DNA of 64,000 nt from Sterolibacterium sp. (GTDB taxonomy: Bacteria; Pseudomonadota; Gammaproteobacteria; Burkholderiales; Rhodocyclaceae): NCBI GenBank assembly GCA_028713555.1, contig JAQTOA010000001.1:227990-291989 (forward strand), written 5' to 3'. A model generated the notes under the pieces. The model did no database searches and was not told where the DNA came from. It saw only the letters and a program-made list of their open reading frames with translations. A program made the position numbers and the translations under genes. How positions within the stretch are numbered: the first letter of the stretch is position 1; the number at the start of each line of letters is the position of its first letter. This document shows, one piece after another, positions 1 to 8,973 of this stretch.

Positions 1-1329
1 GTTCTCGGGACGCGCCGACATCTCCGCCAGGCCGGTGATTGGCAGCGTCGAGGTATTTGAAGCGAAAATCGTATCTGCCGCCAGAACAGCTTCGGCCTGG
101 CGCGTCGCCTCGGCTTTGATCTCGCGGTTTTCGAACACCGCCTCGATCACCAGCTCGCAACCGGTCAACTGCGCGTAATCGTCGGTCACCTGGATTCTGA
201 GCAGTGTCTGCGCGCGCTTCTCGGCGGTGAGGCGGCCCTTGGCCACCTGGGCGTCGAGCAGCTTCTCCGCGTAGGTTTTGCCTTTCTGCGCCGCTTCGAG
301 GCTGACATCGACCAGCACCACATCGAGTCCGCTGTTGGCACCGACATAGGCCAGGCCAGCCCCCATCATGCCCGCGCCAAGCACTCCGACCTTGCGGAAC
401 TGCCGCGTCGGCACGTTCTTGGGCCGGTCTGCCAGACGGTTGGCATCACCCATCGAGTAGAACAGGGTGCGGATCATGTTCTTGGTCGTGGTCGAAGTCG
501 CCAGGCGCGCAAACTGACGCTGCTCGATCTTCAGGCCGGTGTCGATGTCCACCTGGCAGCCGTCATAGATACAGGCCAGGATGGCTTCGGGCGCCGGATA
601 CAGGCCCTGGGTCTTGGCCAGGATTTGCCCGGCGATCACAGCGTAAATCTGGATTACGCCGGGGGTCTGCACCGCGCCGCCGGGAAACTTGAAGTTCTTG
701 CCATCCCAGGGTTTGACCACTTGGTCTGCGCCTTCCGTGAGCAGCCATTGCCGGGCGCGCGTCAGCAACTGGTCGGCGGCCACCACTTCGTCCACCAGCC
801 CGGCTTCGAGCGCCTTGGCCGGAGCCACTTTGCGGCCTTCGGTGAGGTAAGGCAAGGCGCTCTTGATGCCGATCATGCGCGGCAGACGCTGCGTACCGCC
901 CGCAGCGGGCAGCAGGCCGAGCGTGACCTCGGGCAGGCTAAGTTCGATTTTGGGGCTGTCCGCCACCAGACGGCGATGGCAGGCCAGGCCGATTTCAAGG
1001 CCGCCGCCCAGCGCTGTGCCGTTGATGGCTGCAACGAAAGGCTTGCCCGAGCGCTCCAGGGTGCGCAGGGTTGCGGTAAGGGTCTTGGTGATGTCCATCG
1101 ACTCGGCCGGCGTCCGGATGCGGCGAATCAGGTCGAGGTCGCCGCCGGCGACAAACTCGGGTCGAGCCGAGGTGATGATGACGCCCTTGACCTTTTCGTC
1201 GGCGATCGCGCGCCTTACCGCGGCGTCGAAGGCCGCGATCGAGGCTTGGTTCAGCACGTTCATCGGATGATCGGCGACATTCCAGCTCAGGGTCGCGATG
1301 CCTTGCTGATCCATTTGATAATCGATCAT
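1..1329 (-). CDS. FadJ/FadB-type enoyl-CoA hydratase / 3-hydroxyacyl-CoA dehydrogenase fusion (C-terminus cut by window edge)
   Basis: The reading frame is open from ATG 1329 to the left edge, giving 443 residues of a protein that normally has about 700. The N-terminal crotonase domain keeps the oxyanion-hole stretch ALGGGLE and the second acidic motif LPEVTLG, which carry the two glutamates used for hydration. A Rossmann start GAGMMGAG near residue 320 opens the 3-hydroxyacyl-CoA dehydrogenase domain. The rest of that domain, including the C-terminal helical part, lies outside the window. The gene follows a thiolase by 34 bp, so the two form a trifunctional beta-oxidation pair (hydration, oxidation, thiolysis). 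It is clearly paralogous to the complete gene at 11835-13997. Substrate chain length or structure cannot be read from the sequence. Confidence 0.9.
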   Translation of the reverse strand, partial: MIDYQMDQQGIATLSWNVADHPMNVLNQASIAAFDAAVRRAIADEKVKGVIITSARPEFVAGGDLDLIRRIRTPAESMDITKTLTATLRTLERSGKPFVAAINGTALGGGLEIGLACHRRLVADSPKIELSLPEVTLGLLPAAGGTQRLPRMIGIKSALPYLTEGRKVAPAKALEAGLVDEVVAADQLLTRARQWLLTEGADQVVKPWDGKNFKFPGGAVQTPGVIQIYAVIAGQILAKTQGLYPAPEAILACIYDGCQVDIDTGLKIEQRQFARLATSTTTKNMIRTLFYSMGDANRLADRPKNVPTRQFRKVGVLGAGMMGAGLAYVGANSGLDVVLVDVSLEAAQKGKTYAEKLLDAQVAKGRLTAEKRAQTLLRIQVTDDYAQLTGCELVIEAVFENREIKAEATRQAEAVLAADTIFASNTSTLPITGLAEMSARPEN

Positions 1330-1363
1330 GAATGTTCTCCGGTGGTTGGTCGCTGCGATAGGG

Positions 1364-2569
1364 TCAGACGCGTTCGATCAGCATCACCGATCCCATGCCG
1401 CCGCCCACGCACATCGTGACCAGGCCGACAGCCAGGTTGCGCCGCTCGAGTTCGTCGAGCAGGGTGCCGATCAGCATGCCGCCGGTTGCGCCAAGCGGAT
1501 GGCCGAAGGCGATGGCGCCGCCGTTGACGTTGATCTTGTCGTGGGGAACGTCGAGCGCTTCCATGAAGCGCAGCACCACGGCGGCGAATGCCTCGTTGCA
1601 CTCGAACAGGTCCACATCCTTGGCGTTCATGCCGGCACGGCGCAAGGCTGCTTCGGCGGCCGGGGCCGGGCCGAGGAGCATGATTGTCGGTTCCGAGCCG
1701 ACCGTGCCAAAGGAACGAATCCGCGCGCGCGGTTTCATGCCCTGCACCATGCCGCCCTCGGCGCTGCCGATCAGGACCGCGGAGGCCCCGTCCACGATGC
1801 CCGAGGAGTTGCCGGCATGATGCACATGCTCGATGCCGGCGAGTTCCGGATAGCGATGCAGGGCGACCGCATCGAAACCGAGCTTTTCTCCCAGCAGGGT
1901 GAATGAGGGCTCCAGCTTGGCCAGTGACTCCATGGTTGTGTCGGGACGGAAGTGTTCGTCGCAATCGAGGATGACCAGACCGTTGATATCGCGCACGGGC
2001 ACCACGGACTTGAAATAGCCCTGGTCCCAAGCGACTCCTGCACGGCGCTGGCTTTCCACCGCGTAGGCGTCGAGATCCTGGCGACTGTAGCCCCACTTGG
2101 TGGCGATCAGGTCGGCGGACACGCCCTGGGGAATGACGCGGTGCGGGAAGGTGATTTGCGGATCGGTGGCCCAGGGTGCTCCGGAGGAGAACATCTGCAC
2201 GCGCGACATGCTTTCGACGCCGCCACCGATGACCAATTCGGCTTGCTCCGCCTTCACCAGGGCTGCCGCGAAATTGCAGGCTTCCAGGCCGGAACCACAG
2301 AAACGGTTGACCTGGATGCCCGGCACCTGCGGGTCGAAGCCAGAGGCGAACACCGCGGCCTTGGCGATGTCCGAAGCTTGTTCATTGATGGCCTCGACGC
2401 AGCCGAGGATCACGTCGTTGATCTTGCTGGTGTCGAGCCGGTTGCGCTCCTGCAGTTCGCGCAGCGCGGTCGCCGCCAGGCGCGCCGATGCGACTTCGTG
2501 CAGGCTGCCGTTGGCGCGTCCGCGCCCGCGGGGGGTTCGCACCGCATCGAAAATGTAGGCTTCGGTCAT
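1364..2569 (-). CDS. Acetyl-CoA C-acyltransferase (thiolase)
   Basis: A 401-residue thiolase that cleaves 3-ketoacyl-CoA with CoA in beta-oxidation. The nucleophilic Cys91 lies in NRFCGSGLE, the acid/base His357 in GHPLGATG, and the second catalytic Cys387 in the intact glycine-rich loop CVGGGMG. A NEAFA motif is also present. Full length for the family. The start ATG 2569 aligns with the paralog at 10574. It sits upstream of the FadJ-like gene and downstream of meaB after a 303-bp gap, so it may have its own promoter. It is a close relative of the second thiolase in this window but, unlike that one, keeps the canonical C-terminal loop. Confidence 0.93.
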   Translation of the reverse strand: MTEAYIFDAVRTPRGRGRANGSLHEVASARLAATALRELQERNRLDTSKINDVILGCVEAINEQASDIAKAAVFASGFDPQVPGIQVNRFCGSGLEACNFAAALVKAEQAELVIGGGVESMSRVQMFSSGAPWATDPQITFPHRVIPQGVSADLIATKWGYSRQDLDAYAVESQRRAGVAWDQGYFKSVVPVRDINGLVILDCDEHFRPDTTMESLAKLEPSFTLLGEKLGFDAVALHRYPELAGIEHVHHAGNSSGIVDGASAVLIGSAEGGMVQGMKPRARIRSFGTVGSEPTIMLLGPAPAAEAALRRAGMNAKDVDLFECNEAFAAVVLRFMEALDVPHDKINVNGGAIAFGHPLGATGGMLIGTLLDELERRNLAVGLVTMCVGGGMGSVMLIERV

Positions 2570-2872
2570 GTGATTTCTCTCTTGGTCATGGAGGATAGGA
2601 GAAATGATCGTTGGAGGCTACTGAAGACGGCTATGGGTTTGCTCTTGGAGGGCGGCGACACCATGCGCCAGCTTTGCTGGCGTCGGAAGCCACCGTGCGC
2701 TTGGCTGTTTCCCGCTTGATCGGACCATTTTGCGCGGCTTCAGCGTCGTTGAGCGGGCGCCGCGCCGGATATGGCAGCGACCATCGGCGTCAGCAGTTCC
2801 ACTCTAGGTTTTTGGTGGAAGTGCTGGCGCATTCTTCTTATGGTTACCTGACCATGTTGATCGCCTGGCGAA
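2570..2872. other. Gene-free region between meaB and thiolase
   Basis: No convincing coding sequence is seen in these 303 bases. A perfect 7-bp stem with a TTT loop lies at 2666-2682 (CGCCAGC/GCTGGCG) but has no T-run, so it is not a typical terminator. The thiolase ribosome binding site and probably its promoter lie at the left end (minus strand). An overlapping plus-strand frame at 2611-2934 runs into the antisense of meaB and has no recognisable domain. Confidence 0.5.
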
Positions 2873-3874
2873 TCAGGCCAGCATGCGTGCGAGCAGGTTG
2901 GCGGCCAGCGTATAGGGATCGCTTTCGCGCCTGATCATCGGCTCGATCAGGGTTTCGAGCCATTGACCGTCGTCGCTGCGCATACGCTTGTCGAGCAGGT
3001 CGCGCAGAATTTCCCCGACGCGGTGCTTGGCGCGGGCGCGCAACTCATTGTGGGCGGTTTCGGGTTGGTCGGCAAGATAGGCAAAGCGACGATCGATATG
3101 ATCGGCCAGATCGGCGATGCCTTCGCCATCGAGCGCCTTGGTCTTGACCACGGGGGGCGCCCAAGCCTTGTCGGGGTGAAGACAGCGGCTTAACGACAGT
3201 ACGTGCTGGAGCTGCTGCACGGTGCGGTCGGCATCGGGATGGTCGCTCTTGTTAACTACAAAAATGTCGCCAATCTCGATAATGCCCGCCTTGGCTGCCT
3301 GGACATCATCTCCGCCCATGGGTGTCTGCAACAGCAGGACCACCGAGGCGTGGCGCATGATATCGGTTTCGTTCTGGCCGACTCCCACGGTCTCGATCAG
3401 CACGACGTCCCAGTTCATGGCGTCGAGAACGGTCAAGGCGTCGCCGGCCGCCTTGGACAGACCGCCGAGCTGTCCGCGCGAGGCCATGCTGCGGATATAG
3501 ACGCCGCGATCGCCGCTGTGGGCGGCCATGCGCAAACGGTCGCCGAGGATGGCTCCGCCCGAGATGGGGCTCGATGGATCGACGGCGAGGACCGCCACAC
3601 GCAAGCCCTTGCGGCGCCAATGTGTCACCAACTGATTAATGAGGGTGCTCTTGCCCGCGCCTGGCGGGCCGGTGATGCCGATGACGCGGGCACTGCCGCC
3701 CCTGCGGTAAAGCGCCTGTAGCAGGGGAACCATCTCTTCTTCGCCGCGCTCGATGCGGGTGATCAGGCGCGCGCAGGTACGTATGTCTCCAGCGTTCAAG
3801 GCATTGGCTAGCGCCCCGATGTCGACAGTCGTGCCGGGAGCATGCAGCGACGCATGCGTCTGCGGTTGATTCAT
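2873..3874 (-). CDS. meaB: MeaB/ArgK-family G3E GTPase, cobalamin mutase chaperone
   Basis: A 333-residue protein with Walker A GPPGAGKS (about residues 69-76), the D-rich AVDPSSP segment after it, the ETVGVGQ switch region and NKSD for guanine recognition. MeaB proteins gate adenosylcobalamin loading and protect acyl-CoA mutases such as methylmalonyl-CoA mutase. It begins 9 bp after the stop of the cobalamin-binding small subunit, so the two are surely co-transcribed and the pairing supports a mutase role. No mutase large subunit lies beside them in the window. ATG 3874 is the only sensible start; its ribosome binding site is weak, which suggests coupling to the upstream gene. Confidence 0.93.
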   Translation of the reverse strand: MNQPQTHASLHAPGTTVDIGALANALNAGDIRTCARLITRIERGEEEMVPLLQALYRRGGSARVIGITGPPGAGKSTLINQLVTHWRRKGLRVAVLAVDPSSPISGGAILGDRLRMAAHSGDRGVYIRSMASRGQLGGLSKAAGDALTVLDAMNWDVVLIETVGVGQNETDIMRHASVVLLLQTPMGGDDVQAAKAGIIEIGDIFVVNKSDHPDADRTVQQLQHVLSLSRCLHPDKAWAPPVVKTKALDGEGIADLADHIDRRFAYLADQPETAHNELRARAKHRVGEILRDLLDKRMRSDDGQWLETLIEPMIRRESDPYTLAANLLARMLA

Positions 3875-3883
3875 GGGCGACTG

Positions 3884-4321
3884 TCAGTGAGCAGCGGTTG
3901 GCTTTGGGGCCGCATGGGCGCTGGCTCCGCGGGTGTGACCGACGAGGTAGTTGATGATCGACTCGCTGCTGCTTCCAGGCGGGAAAATTTCCGCGACGCC
4001 ATTTTGCTTCAGATTCTTGGCTTGGTGGACCGGAATATTGCCGCCGCAGATGACCGGAACATCATTGATGTTTTTGCTGCGCAAAAGCTTCACGACCTCT
4101 TCGATCTGGTCGTAGTTCGACGCGTGTGAGCTGATGCCGATTGCGTCAACATCCTCCTGTATGGCGGCGTCGACGATCATTTCCGGTGTCTGGTTGCAGC
4201 CGAGGTACACCACTTCGATGCCTGCGTCGCGCAATATCATGGCGACGATTTCGCCGCCGGTGTTATGGCCGTCAAGACCGATCATCGTGACGATGACCTT
4301 AATTCCTTTTCCTGCATTCAT
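3884..4321 (-). CDS. Cobalamin-binding small subunit of an acyl-CoA mutase
   Basis: A 145-residue stand-alone B12-binding domain. The cobalt-ligating motif DxHxxG is present as D17-G-H19-N-T-G22 and the nucleotide-tail motif as GGNIP (93-97). The SxL position reads SSH (64-66) instead of a leucine, which is unusual. The last 15 or so residues are Ala/Pro/His rich. Such small subunits pair with a separate TIM-barrel large subunit (methylmalonyl-, isobutyryl- or 2-hydroxyisobutyryl-CoA mutase). The following gene is meaB, as expected, but no large subunit is visible. A good GGAG site precedes ATG 4321. The exact substrate is unknown. A glutamate-mutase-like small subunit is the other option. 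Confidence 0.85.
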   Translation of the reverse strand: MNAGKGIKVIVTMIGLDGHNTGGEIVAMILRDAGIEVVYLGCNQTPEMIVDAAIQEDVDAIGISSHASNYDQIEEVVKLLRSKNINDVPVICGGNIPVHQAKNLKQNGVAEIFPPGSSSESIINYLVGHTRGASAHAAPKPTAAH

Positions 4322-4460
4322 GTTCCGTTCTCCAGGTTACAGCCTATATGCCGATTGACTCCTACTGCTTCTTGTTGCAACTCGAACCTCTTGCGTCGGT
4401 GCGCCACCGGCGCCAAGCAATCGGCGACCAAGCTTTGCTACCGGGTTGGCCCTTGTTAAT

Positions 4461-4489
4461 ACTATATAATAAACCACACGTCCGTTCAA
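4461..4489 (-). promoter_or_regulatory. Sigma-70-like promoter for the mutase/meaB operon, with an overlapping palindrome
   Basis: Read on the minus strand, TTGAAC (4489-4484) is followed by exactly 17 bp and TATAGT (4466-4461), which is close to consensus. The start site would be near 4453, leaving a leader of about 130 nt before ATG 4321. An imperfect inverted repeat, CCACacGT at 4474-4481 against ACGTGG at 4495-4500, covers the -35 and spacer. It could be the operator of the divergent TetR regulator at 4675. Nothing else stands out in the 353-bp divergent region; it is AT-rich compared with the flanking genes. No cobalamin riboswitch was recognised. Confidence 0.6.
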
Positions 4490-4674
4490 TATAAACGTGG
4501 CTAGGCGAGCGTGGACATGGTGGGTATTTTTTATTAGACTCTTGTCTTTAAAGAAAGAAAGAAGCTAACTGGGGACTATTCTTGCTCTATAGTCTTTATA
4601 GATAAGTCGGACGCATGGGTTATTAAGGCCCGTCGACGAGTTTTCTACCCGGACTTTAGGCTTGCCTAGGTAGC

Positions 4675-5289
4675 GTGATTGGAGCAGTCAAGGTGGCCAG
4701 AACCAGGTCGGAGCAGTACCCGGAAATCCAGCGCAATATCCTCAAGCGCTCGGCGGCTGTTATTGCAAGGGTTGGATACGCAACCAGCACGATCAGCGAT
4801 CTTGCTAAAGCTGCCGAGGTGTCGCGCGGTGCCTTGTACCACTACTTCCCTTCAAAGGAGGCAATTCTTTGCGGGATTCTCCATCAGCACCTCATCGATT
4901 TCATAAGCATGGTCGATGAGGCGATGCTGGCCAGCCGTGTCGCCGTGGAGCAACTCCGTGCCGTGACCAGTGCCATTGTGGAATACAATATAAGCTGTTC
5001 GGACGAGCAGGTTGTCCTCCTCAACGACCTGAACCGGCTTTCTGCCAGCGATCGCGAGAGGATGGTAGGTCTGGAGCGGCAAATTCTCGACAGATTGTCC
5101 GACCTGCTGATCAAGATCGATAACGGAGGAAGAATTGCGCCGGGCAATAAGCGTGTCTATACCATGATGTACCTGAGCATCGTCAACTACACTTTTGCCT
5201 GGTACAACCCAAAAGGCCAAGTAAGGCCGCCAGAATACGCTGAGCTTGTTACCGATTTGTTCCTGCACGGACTGTTGTCCGAAGCATAG
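4675..5289 (+). CDS. TetR/AcrR-family transcriptional regulator
   Basis: A 204-residue protein with an N-terminal TetR helix-turn-helix (about residues 20-65: TISDLAKAAEVSRGALYHYF followed by SKEA) and an all-helical ligand-binding C-terminus that I cannot assign to a ligand. The start is GTG 4675; GTG 4693 is an alternative and no strong ribosome binding site decides. It is divergent from the mutase/meaB operon and upstream of the SDR-synthetase-ACAD-ALDH-thiolase-FadJ series. It is therefore a candidate repressor of one or both, relieved by an acyl-CoA, as for FadR- or PsrA-type TetR proteins. That ligand is inference. Confidence 0.88.
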   Translation: MIGAVKVARTRSEQYPEIQRNILKRSAAVIARVGYATSTISDLAKAAEVSRGALYHYFPSKEAILCGILHQHLIDFISMVDEAMLASRVAVEQLRAVTSAIVEYNISCSDEQVVLLNDLNRLSASDRERMVGLERQILDRLSDLLIKIDNGGRIAPGNKRVYTMMYLSIVNYTFAWYNPKGQVRPPEYAELVTDLFLHGLLSEA

Positions 5290-5427
5290 AAGGTCTTATC
5301 ACGACGATTTCAAACCACTTTGACGGTGGCGAGACTGGACGACTGGTCGGCGTATAAAAGCCGATAAGGCATTGACTAAACAGCAAATGGCGATTTTTCG
5401 TAAGGAAGCGACAGCTAAGGAGGAAAT

Positions 5428-6189
5428 ATGGCTAGCAAAGTTGTATTCATTACGGGTGCGGGCAGCGGCATGGGGCAAGTGGCGGCCAAGCGCGCTCTGC
5501 TTGCGGGTTCTGCGGTGGCGGCGCTCGATGTCAATGCAGCCGGTCTGGAGGCATTGGGCGCTTCCGAGCGCCTGCTCAAACTGGTTGTCGACATAACCGA
5601 TCCGGCAGCCGTCAAAGCGGCTGTCGAGCGAACCGAGCGCGAGCTGGGCCCGATCGACCGGGTGATCAACTCAGCGGCCATCATGCCGCTTGGACTGCTG
5701 ATGAAGCAGGACCATGCGCTGATCCTGCGCATCATGTCCATCAACTATGGCGGTCTGGTCAATGTTGCCCGCGCGGCCTTGCCGGGATTGCTGTCCAGGG
5801 GGCGCGGCGATTTCATCAGCTTTTCTTCGATTGTCGGTCACGTTCCGTCGATCTACATGGGCGCCTACTGCTCCTCCAAGTTTGCGGTCTGTTGCTTTAC
5901 CGAGGGGCTATATCACGAGAACCGCAAGAGCGGCGTGCGTTTTGCGTGCGTTTGCCCGCCGGCGGTGGCGACGCCGCTGCTCGACCAGGCGCGCGACACG
6001 GTCTGGCCCAAGATGTTCAACCTGGCACCGCCCACCACTCCAGAAAAAGTGCTCGACACGATGGAGGCCGCGCTTGAGAAAGGGCGGTTCTGGGTGATGC
6101 CGGAATTCGGCACTCTGGTCTATTACTGGATGCGCCGATTCGCGCCGAACCTGCTCTGGCGGGTGATCCATCGAGTTGAAGGCGTTTGA
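5428..6189 (+). CDS. Short-chain dehydrogenase/reductase
   Basis: A 253-residue classical SDR. The cofactor motif TGAGSGMG (residues 9-16) has the usual spacing, NSAA sits in place of NNAG, the catalytic Ser is in SFSS (131-134) and Y147xxxK151 is present. A strong AAGGAGG precedes ATG 5428. SDRs oxidise alcohols or reduce ketones with NAD(P). The position at the head of a beta-oxidation series suggests oxidation of an alcohol or hydroxy-acyl intermediate. The C-terminal 30 residues are Trp/Tyr/Arg rich and could associate with the membrane. The specific substrate is unknown. Confidence 0.88.
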   Translation: MASKVVFITGAGSGMGQVAAKRALLAGSAVAALDVNAAGLEALGASERLLKLVVDITDPAAVKAAVERTERELGPIDRVINSAAIMPLGLLMKQDHALILRIMSINYGGLVNVARAALPGLLSRGRGDFISFSSIVGHVPSIYMGAYCSSKFAVCCFTEGLYHENRKSGVRFACVCPPAVATPLLDQARDTVWPKMFNLAPPTTPEKVLDTMEAALEKGRFWVMPEFGTLVYYWMRRFAPNLLWRVIHRVEGV

Positions 6190-6266
6190 CCTGCAGCGCC
6201 TGAGCTAGTCACAAGAAACTGGACCGTCATAATTACAGCGACTTCAGCCAATACCAAGGAGAAAAC

Positions 6267-7799
6267 ATGCATCCCGGCATCCACGCCAAGGCCACGCCCA
6301 ACAAGCCCGCCTGTATCATGGCGGGTAGCGGCATAAGCGTAAGCTACGCCGAACTTGACGAAAGAGCCAACCGGCTGGCCCAGTATTTCCGCAAGAGCGG
6401 GCTCAAAACGGGCGATCATGTGGCGCTGTTGCTGGAGAACCATCACCGCTATTTCGAGGTTCTCTGGGCGGCACTGCGCAGCGGGCTGTATCTGACGCCG
6501 ATCAGTACGCACTTCAGCTTGGACGAGATCGCTTTTATCGTCAATGACTGCGAGGCGACCTGCTTCATCACCTCTCAGTACATGGAGCAGGCGGCGCGCG
6601 ACCTGGTTGCCATAACGCCGGCTGTGCGTACCCGCCTGATGGTGGACGGCGAGATTCCCGGCTATCCATCCTACGAGACGACGATCTCAGCCATGCCGGC
6701 CGGGCGCATAGCAGACGAAGGTTTGGGCGATATCATGTCGTATTCGTCCGGCACCACCGGCCGCCCCAAGGGCATCGATCCGGGCGTGGTGGGCGCTGCG
6801 ATCGACGCCCCCAAAGCCTCGATCGAGGCGCTGAAAAAGATGGGCCACATGAGCAGCGACACGGTCTATTTGTCCCCGGCGCCGCTCTACCACGCGGCGC
6901 CATTGCGCTGGAACCAGGCGGTCATCAGCGCCGGCGGCACCGCGGTGGTTATGGACAAGTTCGATCCCGAGGAGGCATTGGGCCTGATCGAGAAATACCG
7001 CGTGACGCTGAGCCAGTGGGTGCCGACCATGCTGATCCGCATGCTTAAATTACCCGAGCAAGCACGGCGCAAGCACGATCTCTCGTCGATGAAGATAGCT
7101 TTTCACGCGGCGGCGCCCTGTCCGGCGGAAGTGAAAAAGCAAATTCTCGATTGGTGGGGCCCTATCCTTTTCGAATACTACGGCGGTTCCGAAGGCAACG
7201 GCCTGACTTTTACCACGCCGCAGGACTGGCTGACGCACGAAGGTACGGTGGGCAGGGCAATGTTAGGCAAACTGCATATCGTCGGTGAAGACGGCAGGGA
7301 ACTGCCGGTAGGCGAGACCGGGCTGGTCTGCTTTTCGGACGGCCCTCTGTTCAGCTATCACAACGATCCGGAAAAGACCGCCTCGACGCGGACCCCACAG
7401 GGCTGGACGACGCTAGGCGACATTGGCCACATGGATGCGGAGGGCTACCTCTACCTGACTGACCGCAAGAACTTCATGATCATTTCCGGCGGCGTCAACA
7501 TCTATCCCCAGGAAGTCGAAAACCTGCTGGCCATGCATCCCAAGATCAGGGATGTGGCGGTGATCGGCGTACCCAATGAGGAATTCGGCGAAGAGGTCAA
7601 GGCGGTGGTGCAGCTTGCTGCGTGGAAGGATGCGGGGCCGGAACTCGAAAAGGAAATCATCGAGTTCTGCCGCGAGCGGATTTCCCATGTGAAATGCCCG
7701 CGCACGGTGGATTTCGTTGAAGAACTGCCGAGGACGGCAACCGGCAAGCTGTTCAAGCGGGTGCTGCGCGACAAGTACTGGCCGTCGGCTGGCAAGTGA
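6267..7799 (+). CDS. Acyl-CoA synthetase (AMP-forming, FadD/CaiC-like)
   Basis: A 510-residue adenylate-forming ligase that activates a carboxylic acid to its CoA thioester through an acyl-AMP. The P-loop-like motif SYSSGTTGRPKG, the YYGGSEG motif, the TLGDIG/DRKN hinge region and the C-terminal PRTATGKLFKR lysine motif are all present. Length is typical. AAGGAG precedes ATG 6267. It lies 77 bp after the SDR and 37 bp before an acyl-CoA dehydrogenase, consistent with substrate activation for the following beta-oxidation enzymes. Chain length or ring specificity cannot be inferred from the motifs. Confidence 0.92.
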   Translation: MHPGIHAKATPNKPACIMAGSGISVSYAELDERANRLAQYFRKSGLKTGDHVALLLENHHRYFEVLWAALRSGLYLTPISTHFSLDEIAFIVNDCEATCFITSQYMEQAARDLVAITPAVRTRLMVDGEIPGYPSYETTISAMPAGRIADEGLGDIMSYSSGTTGRPKGIDPGVVGAAIDAPKASIEALKKMGHMSSDTVYLSPAPLYHAAPLRWNQAVISAGGTAVVMDKFDPEEALGLIEKYRVTLSQWVPTMLIRMLKLPEQARRKHDLSSMKIAFHAAAPCPAEVKKQILDWWGPILFEYYGGSEGNGLTFTTPQDWLTHEGTVGRAMLGKLHIVGEDGRELPVGETGLVCFSDGPLFSYHNDPEKTASTRTPQGWTTLGDIGHMDAEGYLYLTDRKNFMIISGGVNIYPQEVENLLAMHPKIRDVAVIGVPNEEFGEEVKAVVQLAAWKDAGPELEKEIIEFCRERISHVKCPRTVDFVEELPRTATGKLFKRVLRDKYWPSAGK

Positions 7800-7836
7800 G
7801 AAATTTCGAATAGCAGTCTAAGAAAGGAGTTTTATT

Positions 7837-8973
7837 TTGCTCAAGCGAACGATTTTCAGCGAGGAGCACGAAATGTTTCGTGATTCCGTGCGCGCTTTCT
7901 TCAAGCAGGAAGTGGGACCCAACATTGAACGCTGGGAGCATGAGTTAATGTTCGAGCGCGAACTCTGGCGCAACATGGCTCGTCAGGGTTTTCTCTGCCC
8001 GACCATGCCAGAGGCATACGGTGGTGCTGGTGCCGATCTGCTGTATTCCGTGATTCTGCTCGAAGAGGGGGCGCAATACAGCAATATCGGCCTGTCTTTC
8101 TCGATGCATTCGGAGATCGTTGCGAATTACATTCTTCATCATGGCAGCGAGGAAACCAAGCAGAAATATCTGCCAAAAATGGCTTCCGGTGAAATGGTGG
8201 CTGCGCTGGCCATGACCGAGCCGAGCGGTGGATCCGATGTCAAGGCCATTCGCACTTCCGCAGTAAAGGATGGTGGCGATTACCTGCTCAACGGCTCGAA
8301 GATATTCATCACCAGCGGGGCGCAATGCGATCTCGCGGTGGTTGTGGCGAGAACTGACCCGACCAAGGGCGCCAAGGGCATCAGCCTGCTGGTGGTCGAT
8401 CGGAGCATGCCAGGCTTCACGAGCGGCAAGCCGCTCAAGAAGGTGGGAATGAAGGTCTCGGATACTACGGAGCTGTATTTCGACAATGTCCGTATTCCTG
8501 CGGCCAACTTGCTGGGCAAGGAAAACGAAGGATTTATCTATTCGATGCAAGAGTTGCCTTGGGAGCGGATGCAAATCGCCGTTTCAGCTGTTGCCGCGGC
8601 AGAAGCGGCGTTGCAATGGACCATCGATTATGTCCGCGAGCGCAAGGCCTTCGGCCAGGAAGTCCTCCAGTTTCAAAATACCCGTTTCAAGCTCGCCGAA
8701 CTGAAGACCGAAATCCAGATTGCCCGCGTTTTCGTCGATCGCTGCCTGGCCGCCCTGCTCGAAGGCCAGCTCGATGCGGCGGACGCCTCCATGGCCAAGT
8801 ACTGGACTTCCGACTTGCAGTGCAAAGTGGTCGATGAATGCGTTCAACTGTTCGGCGGTTATGGTTACATGTGGGAATATCCGATCGCCCGCGCCTGGGC
8901 TGACGCCCGGGCGCAGAGAATTTACGGAGGCACCAACGAAATCATGAAAGAATTGATTTCCAGAAGCCTTTGA
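7837..8973 (+). CDS. Acyl-CoA dehydrogenase, long-chain (LCAD/IVD) type
   Basis: A 378-residue FAD enzyme that introduces the 2,3-double bond into acyl-CoA and passes electrons to ETF. MTEPSGGSD binds FAD and substrate, and the C-terminal motif is YGGTNEIMKE. The residue aligned with MCAD Glu376 is Gly, so the catalytic base is predicted to be Glu243 in LPWERM, as in mammalian LCAD and isovaleryl-CoA dehydrogenase. The C-terminal third closely resembles mitochondrial LCAD. The start is TTG 7837 with AAGGAG 10 bp upstream; a later ATG at 7873 would trim the N-terminal helix. It lies directly after the synthetase. Confidence 0.92.
   Translation: MLKRTIFSEEHEMFRDSVRAFFKQEVGPNIERWEHELMFERELWRNMARQGFLCPTMPEAYGGAGADLLYSVILLEEGAQYSNIGLSFSMHSEIVANYILHHGSEETKQKYLPKMASGEMVAALAMTEPSGGSDVKAIRTSAVKDGGDYLLNGSKIFITSGAQCDLAVVVARTDPTKGAKGISLLVVDRSMPGFTSGKPLKKVGMKVSDTTELYFDNVRIPAANLLGKENEGFIYSMQELPWERMQIAVSAVAAAEAALQWTIDYVRERKAFGQEVLQFQNTRFKLAELKTEIQIARVFVDRCLAALLEGQLDAADASMAKYWTSDLQCKVVDECVQLFGGYGYMWEYPIARAWADARAQRIYGGTNEIMKELISRSL

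Noticed and set aside
625..1419. Plus-strand frame of 264 residues at the left edge
   Set aside because: It lies opposite the FadJ crotonase domain, which is unmistakable on the minus strand.
2611..2934. Plus-strand frame of 107 residues in the meaB-thiolase gap
   Set aside because: No domain, no good ribosome binding site, and it runs into the antisense of meaB.
4322..4453. Cobalamin riboswitch in the leader of the B12-binding subunit gene
   Set aside because: The leader is only about 130 nt and no B12-box-like sequence was found.
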